Shown here piece after piece: positions 1-4,418 of a DNA stretch of 5,527 nt (the stretch's first letter is position 1; every line of letters begins with the position of its first letter). The DNA lies in NCBI GenBank assembly GCA_964510955.1, contig CAZEDW010000077.1, positions 1 through 5,527 on the forward strand. The letters run 5' to 3'. The notes under the pieces were generated by a model, which was not told where the DNA came from, did not search any database, and worked only from the letters and a program-made list of their open reading frames with translations. The position numbers were made by a program, and so were the translations under genes. The stretch is from JAFLCM01 sp964510955 (GTDB taxonomy: Bacteria; Planctomycetota; Phycisphaerae; Phycisphaerales; UBA1924).

Positions 1-6
1 ACGCCA

Positions 7-342
7 TCAGGCTGTAGGGGTGTGATTCCGCCATAGGATGATCTGGACAAAGCAAGAAAAATCCCCAAGCGGTGAGATCGCGGTGATAATTTGACCATTG
101 TCAAAGTCAATTTTTAGCAAATCAGCTCCGCCCGGATCACGCATAACCCAAGTTCCATGCGGTCGTCCGTCGCGCAGGCGAGCATAAAAGGCCGGACTTC
201 CACTTTTCCACGCAATCATATAACACGAATCCAAATCACGACTATCCACATGCCGGGTTGTGGTTGATGTGTTACATGTGCAACCAGGCGCGACAGCCAA
301 TGCCATTCCAATGAGCGACGCCACGGGTGTATGTTTGAGCAT
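7..342 (-). CDS. Putative small lipoprotein with MORN-like motif
   Basis: A complete 111-aa reading frame. The N-terminus (residues 1-20) has a Lys, then a hydrophobic stretch (VASLIGMALAVAPG) ending at Cys21. This suits a lipoprotein signal peptide, although the lipobox A-P-G-C is imperfect because Pro at -2 is unusual. After Cys21 comes a Thr/Ser-rich spacer. Residues 58-84 contain DGRPHGTWVMRDPGG followed by DFDNGQ, which resembles the MORN-repeat variant pattern (DG..HG.W....G.....Y..G). Such repeats are common in secreted or surface proteins of unknown role. The start is well supported by an AAGGAG 7 nt upstream, lying over the stop of the preceding gene 4 bp away, so the two genes are probably co-transcribed and translationally coupled. 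Base composition is less GC-rich than the genes from 1178 on, which hints at an accessory origin. Function is unknown. The reading frame is fairly certain and the lipoprotein call moderately so. Confidence 0.7.
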   Translation of the reverse strand: MLKHTPVASLIGMALAVAPGCTCNTSTTTRHVDSRDLDSCYMIAWKSGSPAFYARLRDGRPHGTWVMRDPGGADLLKIDFDNGQIITAISPLGDFSCFVQIILWRNHTPTA

Positions 343-346
343 GGGC

Positions 347-775
347 TTACTCCTTAGCGGTGTGTCCAGATCGTTTGCACTCCCCGTCCTGTAAGTCGTA
401 CTGACAAGTTAAGTTGTATTTTACCACAACATGACAATTTGGAGACCCGTTCACAGGTATTGGCCAACTCGCACCATTTTCAACAAAGGACGTGCTGTGC
501 GCCGGAGCGTTGGGTTGGCAAAAGCAACCAGTAGGACATTGCCGAGTGTAGCCCTGAGTTCGGGCCAACGCTTCACAAATGAACCTCAAGCCTTCGGGCG
601 TCAAGATAGCTGCCACAGCATCTCGGACAGCTTGCTCAGTTACCCATGAAGGACATGATCCGGAAATGGATACCGAAACCGTCTGGTACGACGCTGAGGA
701 TGGTGGACCACCATTTGTACAGGGGATACCGTCGCATGAGGGCGCAATTGGTGGCTGGCGAGGGGCGGGTGGCAT
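347..775 (-). CDS. Cysteine-rich hypothetical protein, 5' end uncertain
   Basis: I do not recognise this 142-aa protein. It starts with a Pro-rich stretch (PPAPRQPPIAPS). The rest has ten cysteines, at residues 14, 19, 41, 67, 80, 84, 86, 114, 124 and 133, including a C-x3-C-x-C group at 80-86. Residues 45-72 look helical (VTEQAVRDAVAAILTPEGLR). The cysteine density suggests an exported, disulfide-bonded protein, yet no signal peptide is visible. I chose the ATG at 773-775 because GAAAGG lies 5 nt upstream. The frame stays open to an ATG at 968-970, but those extra 65 residues are read from palindromic repeats and look non-genic. The chosen start also lies inside a repeat copy, so the original 5' end, perhaps with a signal peptide, may have been replaced by repeat DNA. 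It is followed directly by the lipoprotein gene and probably shares its transcript. It could be a 5'-truncated remnant. Confidence 0.5.
   Translation of the reverse strand: MPPAPRQPPIAPSCDGIPCTNGGPPSSASYQTVSVSISGSCPSWVTEQAVRDAVAAILTPEGLRFICEALARTQGYTRQCPTGCFCQPNAPAHSTSFVENGASWPIPVNGSPNCHVVVKYNLTCQYDLQDGECKRSGHTAKE
350..355 (-). promoter_or_regulatory. Ribosome binding site of the lipoprotein gene
   Basis: Read on the minus strand this is AAGGAG, followed by 7 nt (TAAGCCC) and the ATG at 340-342. The TAA in that spacer is the stop codon of the upstream cysteine-rich gene. Termination and re-initiation therefore happen almost at one place, which is the usual arrangement for coupled translation. 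Confidence 0.75.
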
Positions 776-819
776 GGGTACCTTTCGTGCCACGGGCTTC
801 CGTCCTCGGATGCCCGTGG
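768..819 (+). repeat. Palindromic intergenic repeat, copy 1
   Basis: The unit begins GGTGGCATGGGTACC and ends in a hairpin with arms CCACGGGC (790-797) and GCCCGTGG (812-819). A smaller nested stem, TCCG/CGGA, sits inside the loop. Bases 786-819 occur again, as an exact 34-bp reverse complement, at 961-994. The minus-strand start codon chosen for the cysteine-rich gene falls inside this copy. Confidence 0.85.
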
Positions 820-859
820 TTGAAGGCTGCTCGGGCACCGCCACCGATTGTATTCGGCA

Positions 860-915
860 GGCGGCATGGGTGGTCTGGTTGCCACAGGCTTCTCCGACTT
901 CGGAAATGCCTATGG
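860..915 (+). repeat. Palindromic intergenic repeat, diverged copy 2
   Basis: This copy has the same orientation and layout as copy 1. GGCGGCATGGGTGG leads into a hairpin with arms CCACAGGC (882-889) and GCCTATGG (908-915), pairing 7 of 8, with a nested perfect stem TCCGA-CT-TCGGA. The loop is 4 nt longer than in copy 1. Several changes in one arm are matched in the other (GGG to AGG against CCC to CCT), as expected if the hairpin itself is selected. Confidence 0.65.
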
Positions 916-960
916 ACGGCCGCCGATGCAGTCGAATCGTTCTTGCAGCGTAAGCACTCG

Positions 961-1025
961 CCACGGGCATCCGAGGACGGAAGCCCGTGGCACGGGGCGC
1001 GGGCGGTCAAGGTAACGATGCCACC
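961..1025 (-). repeat. Palindromic intergenic repeat, copy 3 (inverted)
   Basis: Bases 961-994 are an exact reverse complement of 786-819. Read on the minus strand, the unit starts GGTGGCATCGTTACC (1025-1011), which matches the start of copy 1 at 13 of 15 positions. It differs by about a dozen extra bases (GACCGCCCGCG region) between this head and the hairpin. Copies 1 and 3 form a widely spaced inverted pair flanking copy 2. Confidence 0.8.
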
Positions 1026-1075
1026 TGCCAATCCAGTTTGGCGGAGCATCGCCAAGAGGACTTGACGATGCCACC
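1015..1075 (-). repeat. Pair of 11-bp direct repeats 50 bp apart
   Basis: ACGATGCCACC occurs at 1015-1025 and again at 1065-1075. On the minus strand it reads GGTGGCATCGT, the same head sequence as the palindromic repeat units. The second copy is not followed by the hairpin part, so it may be a partial unit. Confidence 0.6.
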
Positions 1076-1110
1076 CCAACTGCATCACGGGCGTGGACGC
1101 TTCGCGCGGG

Positions 1111-1145
1111 GTAGAAAGAAACACCGACCCGTGGACGGGTCGGTG
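1111..1145 (-). terminator. Rho-independent terminator of the cytochrome gene
   Basis: On the minus strand a perfect 10-bp stem, CACCGACCCG/CGGGTCGGTG with a 4-nt loop (1122-1145), is followed directly by TTTCTTTCTAC (1121-1111). The hairpin begins 32 nt after the cytochrome stop codon. A strong stem, short loop and T-rich tail together support intrinsic termination of leftward transcription. Confidence 0.8.
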
Positions 1146-1177
1146 GCACGGGATCATGAGATTTCAGCCGGGGGGGC

Positions 1178-2281
1178 TTACTTGGCCATTTCCGCCATCT
1201 TCTTGCAGGCGTCAACGAACGCCGCGCCCTCTTCGCCCTTCATCGCCGTGTCGTAGGGGCCGTTGATGGCGTCGGGGGTCTGGCCGCCCTTGGCGTCGAA
1301 GAAGGCGGCGACCAGCGAGTAGGTGCCGAGGGCGACGACGAGGCGCTCCTGCTTGGTCTTGGCGCTGCCGGCGGTCTCGGCGAGTTCCTTGGCGGCGGCG
1401 GCGCACTTCTCGGGGGTGTAGGTGGCCTTAGCGAGCCCGTCGGCGGTGTCGGCGCCGAAGTTCTTCTTGGCGATCTCGACGCCCTTGGCGTAGATGGCGG
1501 TCAGGCCGGCGTCGGCACCGGCTTTGGCGGCGACGGCCTGGCCGATGGCCCAGAGCTTGGCGTCGGTCATCGACTTCTTCTCGTTTTCCCAGTGCGGGGT
1601 GTACGCCGTGGCGCCGCCGGTGGCGTAGACGTTGTAGGAGCCCATCTCGAACTTCAGGGCGGGGTGGCCGGCGTCGACCATGGCCTTGTCAATGCTGAGG
1701 TGGCAGTTGATGCACATCTCGGTGCGGGTGACGAGGTTGGTGGTATCGAAGATGCCCAGCTCGGACATCATGGCCTTGGCGTCCTTGCTCTTGCGCTGCT
1801 CGGCGGTCCAGCCGGCTTTCTCGTGGGGGGCGAGGTATTTCTCGGCGGGGCCGTGGCAGCTCTCGCAGGAGTTGCCCTCTTCGATGGTCCACTTGGGGCC
1901 GCGGCGGTCGGCGGAGGCGTTGACGGCGTGGCAGGTCAGGCACTTGGCGTCGGCGGCGGCGTCCTTGATGCCGAGCTTGCCGGCGATCTTCTTGGACTCG
2001 TCGCTGCTGAGCGATTCGAAGCTCTTGTGGTGCGGGTCGTCCTTCTCCCAGGTGTCGATCTGGTTGCCTTCCTTGTTCGAGCCGCCCTTCTTCTTGCCCT
2101 CGGAGTGGCACGAGACGCACGCGGCGTTGCCCATGAACTTGAAGGTGCCGGGCATCCAGGTGCCTGCCTTGGCGCCCTCGGCGCGGGCGGCCGGGGCTGC
2201 GGCCAGCAACGCCGCCGCTCCGGCCAGGGCCAGCAGCGAGAAGGCGGAGGCGAGACGCGGGGTGGTGTTGAGGGTGGTCAT
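1178..2281 (-). CDS. Secreted tetraheme cytochrome c, c554-like
   Basis: A 367-aa exported electron-transfer protein. Residues 1-34 form a Sec signal peptide with a hydrophobic core (SLLALAGAAALLAAA) and probable cleavage after ARA34, placing the protein in the periplasm. There are four covalent heme-c sites: CVSCH (55-59), CLTCH (114-118), CESCH (139-143) and CINCH (190-194). Candidate distal ligands include H84/H85 (DPHHKSF), H205 in the AGHPAL motif typical of cytochrome c554-family proteins, and H230. The last 130 residues are Ala/Lys-rich, probably helical, and have no heme site; they carry two lone cysteines (293, 359). This is a long tail relative to a compact c554 core. I chose the ATG at 2279-2281 because a signal peptide follows at once and GGAG lies 9 nt upstream; a GTG extension to 2419 adds Arg/Pro-rich sequence ahead of the signal peptide. 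It diverges from the Fe-S gene and probably exchanges electrons with that system. Substrate unknown. Confidence 0.88.
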   Translation of the reverse strand: MTTLNTTPRLASAFSLLALAGAAALLAAAPAARAEGAKAGTWMPGTFKFMGNAACVSCHSEGKKKGGSNKEGNQIDTWEKDDPHHKSFESLSSDESKKIAGKLGIKDAAADAKCLTCHAVNASADRRGPKWTIEEGNSCESCHGPAEKYLAPHEKAGWTAEQRKSKDAKAMMSELGIFDTTNLVTRTEMCINCHLSIDKAMVDAGHPALKFEMGSYNVYATGGATAYTPHWENEKKSMTDAKLWAIGQAVAAKAGADAGLTAIYAKGVEIAKKNFGADTADGLAKATYTPEKCAAAAKELAETAGSAKTKQERLVVALGTYSLVAAFFDAKGGQTPDAINGPYDTAMKGEEGAAFVDACKKMAEMAK

Positions 2282-2303
2282 CGGCTCAATCTCCAGGAGG
2301 TTG

Positions 2304-2332
2304 ACCCGTCCGCCGAGCCGGCGGACGCGGGT
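2304..2332 (-). promoter_or_regulatory. Leader hairpin before the cytochrome ribosome site
   Basis: CGTCCGCCG (2307-2315) pairs perfectly with CGGCGGACG (2319-2327) across a 3-nt loop, and the stem extends through ACCCG/CGGGT past a 2-nt bulge. It ends about 10 nt upstream of the GGAG (2291-2294) of the cytochrome gene. Such a stable stem could modulate translation or protect the mRNA 5' end. No ligand-binding class is recognised. Confidence 0.4.
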
Positions 2333-2432
2333 TGAGGTTCGCGGGGCGCGGGCGGCAGTGGAATCGCCGCGGGCGGGTGCGTCAAGATCGGGCCGACGGG
2401 GGGCCGGGCGGTAGAACACGAGCGGGGTTGTT

Positions 2433-2451
2433 GCAACTGATTCTCAGTTGA
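2433..2451. promoter_or_regulatory. Fur-box-like palindromic operator candidate
   Basis: CAACTGA-TTC-TCAGTTG is a perfect 7-bp inverted repeat with a 3-nt centre. Read on the minus strand, TCAACTGAGAATCAGTTGC matches the classical 19-bp Fur consensus at 11 positions, including the core TGA-AATCA. It lies in the divergent spacer about 150 nt from the cytochrome start and 245 nt from the Fe-S protein start. Iron control would make sense for genes encoding four hemes and four Fe-S clusters. Other regulators bind similar palindromes, so the identity is tentative. Confidence 0.45.
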
Positions 2452-2485
2452 TGCCTTGCGAGGGTGGGCGTTGGCCCCGGGTTCT

Positions 2486-2514
2486 TTGGCGCGCAACTCA
2501 GCCGCCGGTACATT
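2486..2514 (+). promoter_or_regulatory. Weak sigma70-like promoter candidate
   Basis: TTGGCG (2486-2491), a 17-bp spacer and TACATT (2509-2514) each match 4 of 6 consensus bases. This would start transcription near 2521, giving a leader of about 175 nt before the Fe-S gene, and would place the Fur-like palindrome just upstream of the -35. In GC-rich DNA a match of this quality can arise by chance. Confidence 0.3.
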
Positions 2515-2602
2515 CATACCGCCGCTGTTCGGATTGGGTGCCCCTTCCCCCCCGTCAGGGATCCCGAGCCGGCCCGCGGCCCGTGGCGGGGTGAAGCACC
2601 CC

Positions 2603-2628
2603 ATCGGCCGGCGTCGCCGCGGGCCGAT
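2603..2628 (+). other. GC-rich hairpin in the Fe-S gene leader
   Basis: ATCGGCC (2603-2609) and GGCCGAT (2622-2628) form a perfect 7-bp inverted repeat around a 12-nt loop that can itself pair in part (GGCG/CGCC type). It has no T-tract, so it is not an intrinsic terminator. It would sit in the untranslated leader about 70 nt before the start codon. Role unknown. Confidence 0.3.
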
Positions 2629-2683
2629 CCCGAGTCCCGGCGCCACCCCGCCCTCCCTGTCCCGGAGGGCCCAGCGTCCGCAC

Positions 2684-2689
2684 GAGGAG
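2684..2689 (+). promoter_or_regulatory. Ribosome binding site of the cNMP/Fe-S gene
   Basis: GAGGAG lies 6 nt before the ATG at 2696-2698. This decides the start over the upstream TTG at 2456, which has no such site. Confidence 0.75.
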
Positions 2690-2695
2690 TCCTTC

Positions 2696-4318
2696 ATGGG
2701 CAGAGACAACCCCGTCGCCGTGTTCGAAGGCGACGCCATGTCGGTCGAGGACCTGAAGAAGATCGACATCTTCGCGGACGTCAAAGAGGATCGCATCAAG
2801 CAGTTCCCGGGCACGGTGCGCAAGCGCGAGTTTGATCCGGGCGAGGTGATCTGCCTGCAGGGCGAGGGCGGCACGACGGCGTTCTACATCATCGAGGGCA
2901 ACGCCCGGATCTTCATCAAGCGGGCCCGCGACGGGGCGGAGCGCGGCAAGGGGGGGCTGATCGCGTTCCTGGGCTCGCTCTTCGGGCAGAAGAAGACCGG
3001 CGGCCCGCCCAAGCACCCGGACTCGAAGGTCGTGGCGATCGATGCCTCGGTGGACCTGCAGTATGGGTCGCTCGCGGCCACCATCGGGCCGGGCAACCTG
3101 TTCGGGGAGATGTCGTGCCTCAACCTCGCGCCGCGCTCGGCGACCGTGGTGGCCGAGACGCGCTGCGTGATGCTCGAGATCCTGCGGAACATGTACGGCG
3201 AACTGGAGAAGGGCAAGACCTTCAAGGAGCGCCAGGACAAGCTGTACAAGGACCGCGTCCTCAACAACCATCTGCGCACCAGCCCGCTGCTGGAGGGCGT
3301 GCCCGACGAGACCATCGCCAAGCTCAAAGAGGTTGCCGAGCTGCTCAGCTTCGACCCCGGCAAGCCCATCTTTGCCGAGAACGACAAGCCCGACGGGATG
3401 TACCTGGTGCGGCGCGGCCAGGTGCGGATCAGCAAGAAGTTCCCGGGCGGCGAGCGCGGCCTTGCCTATCTGACCAAGGGAGACGTGTTTGGTGAGATCG
3501 GCATGGTGCGCGGGACCCCGCGGACCGCCACCGCTACCGCCGCGGATCACCCCGTCATCGAGGGCGCGGGGCGCACGCGGCGCTCGGCGAAGGTCGAGCT
3601 GGTGAAGATCAAGACGGAGGACTTCGAGCGCGTGCTCGCCGGGTTCCCCGAGGTGAAGGCCAAGCTGATCAAGCTGGCCGCCGAGCGCGAGGGCGAGCAG
3701 GTCGAGAGCAAGATCAGGATCACCCCGAGCGTGTACTCGCAGGAGATCGAGGGGCTGGGCCTGCTGCAGGGGCAGAACCTGATGCTGATCGACCTGGAGA
3801 AGTGCACGCGGTGCGACCAGTGCGCCAAGGCGTGCAGCGAGGCGCACGAGGACGGGATGTCACGGCTGATCCGCGAGGGGCCGCGGTTCGACCGCTACCT
3901 GGTGCCGTCAAGCTGCCGGATGTGCATGGACCCGGTGTGCATGATCGGGTGCCCGGTGGCGTCGATCCGCAAGGCCAAGGACCTCAACATCGTCATCGAG
4001 GACTGGTGCATCGCATGCGGGGTGTGCGCGAAGCAGTGCCCTTACAACTCGATCCAGGTGCGCCCGCTGACCGACTTTGCCACCCACGCGGAGGCTGCCA
4101 CGAAGTTCGCCGAGACCGGCGAGGTGACGGAAGTGACCGACCGCGCGGTGGTGTGCGACCAGTGCTCGGAGCTGCCGACCGGCCCGGCGTGCGTGTACGC
4201 GTGCCCGCACGACGCGGCGCTCCGCGTCAACGGCATGGAGTTCTTTGCGGCCCGGACCAAGACCGGCTCGGGCAAGGGCCACTTTGATGACGAAGGGCCG
4301 GGGGTGAACTACACGTAG
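2696..4318 (+). CDS. Dual cNMP-binding domain / 4x[4Fe-4S] ferredoxin fusion protein
   Basis: A 540-aa soluble protein without signal peptide, so probably cytoplasmic. Domain 1 (about 22-165) is a cyclic-nucleotide-binding fold with the phosphate-cassette motif FGEMSCLNLAPRSAT (E138, R147). Domain 2 (about 195-315) repeats it with FGEIGMVRGTPRTAT (E267, R276). Both keep the Glu and Arg that contact cyclic nucleotides in the CAP/PKA family. Domain 3 (360-520) resembles the Fe-S subunits DmsB/NrfC/HybA. Its four cysteine quartets are C370-373-376-380, C407-410-415-419, C438-441-444-448 and C487-490-499-503, enough for four [4Fe-4S] clusters, normally ligated crosswise between quartets. Family knowledge implies electron transfer between a membrane quinol/b-type partner and a catalytic subunit. 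The sensor domains suggest gating by cAMP or cGMP, which is an inference. Domain 1 holds an insertion of about 45 residues (77-122) and domain 2 one of about 14 (285-298). The membrane gene follows 100 bp downstream, likely in the same operon. Confidence 0.9.
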   Translation: MGRDNPVAVFEGDAMSVEDLKKIDIFADVKEDRIKQFPGTVRKREFDPGEVICLQGEGGTTAFYIIEGNARIFIKRARDGAERGKGGLIAFLGSLFGQKKTGGPPKHPDSKVVAIDASVDLQYGSLAATIGPGNLFGEMSCLNLAPRSATVVAETRCVMLEILRNMYGELEKGKTFKERQDKLYKDRVLNNHLRTSPLLEGVPDETIAKLKEVAELLSFDPGKPIFAENDKPDGMYLVRRGQVRISKKFPGGERGLAYLTKGDVFGEIGMVRGTPRTATATAADHPVIEGAGRTRRSAKVELVKIKTEDFERVLAGFPEVKAKLIKLAAEREGEQVESKIRITPSVYSQEIEGLGLLQGQNLMLIDLEKCTRCDQCAKACSEAHEDGMSRLIREGPRFDRYLVPSSCRMCMDPVCMIGCPVASIRKAKDLNIVIEDWCIACGVCAKQCPYNSIQVRPLTDFATHAEAATKFAETGEVTEVTDRAVVCDQCSELPTGPACVYACPHDAALRVNGMEFFAARTKTGSGKGHFDDEGPGVNYT

Positions 4319-4323
4319 GCAGA

Positions 4324-4386
4324 GCTCGAAGCTCAAAGCTCAAAGCTCAAAGCTCAGAGTTCAGGACTCAGGACTTAGGACTCAGG
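4324..4386 (+). repeat. Heptanucleotide tandem repeat, nine units
   Basis: Nine consecutive 7-bp units fill the gap between the Fe-S gene and the membrane gene. They run GCTCGAA, three perfect GCTCAAA, GCTCAGA, GTTCAGG, ACTCAGG, ACTTAGG, ACTCAGG, then fade at ATTC. The units drift stepwise along the tract from a GCTCAAA type to an ACTCAGG type, as expected for slippage plus point mutation. The tract starts 5 bp after the upstream stop codon and ends 20 bp before the AAGGA of the next gene. It has no clear hairpin and no role as a terminator. Confidence 0.9.
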
Positions 4387-4406
4387 ATTCTTTACTCGCC
4401 CCCGCC

Positions 4407-4411
4407 AAGGA
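4407..4411 (+). promoter_or_regulatory. Ribosome binding site supporting a TTG start
   Basis: AAGGA stands 7 nt before TTG at 4419-4421. No ATG or GTG occurs in this frame near the N-terminal membrane segment, so this site decides the start. Confidence 0.65.
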
Positions 4412-4418
4412 CTCCACC

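Larger units (their letters stand above)
776..1177. other. Gene-poor spacer filled with repeats
   Basis: This 402-bp spacer separates the left gene pair from the cytochrome gene. It holds most of palindromic copy 1, copies 2 and 3, the GGTGGCATCGT direct repeats and, at its right end, the cytochrome terminator. Reading frames crossing it on either strand are built from repeat sequence, with Arg/Pro/His-rich translations and no recognisable domain. I see no convincing promoter for the leftward gene pair, although one must lie here if those genes are expressed on their own. Confidence 0.6.
2282..2695. promoter_or_regulatory. Divergent intergenic control region
   Basis: A 414-bp spacer between the cytochrome c and the cNMP/Fe-S gene must carry promoters for both directions. 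It contains a leader hairpin beside the cytochrome start, a Fur-box-like palindrome near 2442, a weak rightward promoter candidate at 2486-2514 and a GC-rich hairpin at 2603-2628. For leftward transcription a TTGACG hexamer (minus strand, 2385-2380) is a possible -35, but I see no good -10 partner. Both genes stay open upstream of their chosen starts. Those extensions are Arg/Pro/Gly-rich and lack good ribosome sites, so I read the region as non-coding. Confidence 0.6.

Noticed and set aside
700..714. ATGGTGG-A-CCACCAT palindrome as an operator
   Set aside because: It lies inside the cysteine-rich coding region (codons for GGPP) with no promoter nearby; probably chance.
786..994. CRISPR-like array
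   Set aside because: Only three copies, one of them inverted and one diverged, with unequal spacing and no cas genes.
636..1157. 173-aa minus-strand frame across the repeat cluster
   Set aside because: Mostly translation of the palindromic repeats, with no domain, and it overlaps the better-supported cysteine-rich frame.
1592..2335. Long plus-strand frame opposite the cytochrome gene
   Set aside because: Gly/Val/Ala-rich shadow of GC-rich codons; the opposite strand holds four heme motifs and a signal peptide.
2282..2419. Extension of the cytochrome c frame to an upstream GTG at 2419
   Set aside because: The added 46 residues are Arg/Pro-rich and would precede a well-formed signal peptide; the ATG at 2279-2281 has GGAG nearby.
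2456..2695. Extension of the cNMP/Fe-S frame to an upstream TTG at 2456
   Set aside because: The 80 added residues are Pro/Gly/Arg-rich with no domain; GAGGAG 6 nt before the ATG at 2696 marks the start.
2555..3847. 430-aa minus-strand frame opposite the cNMP/Fe-S gene
   Set aside because: Leu/Arg/His-rich shadow with no motif; the plus strand encodes two clear cNMP domains and the start of the Fe-S module.
4319..4418. Terminator between the Fe-S and membrane genes
   Set aside because: No stem-loop with a T-tract; the gap is mainly the heptamer tract, so read-through is likely.
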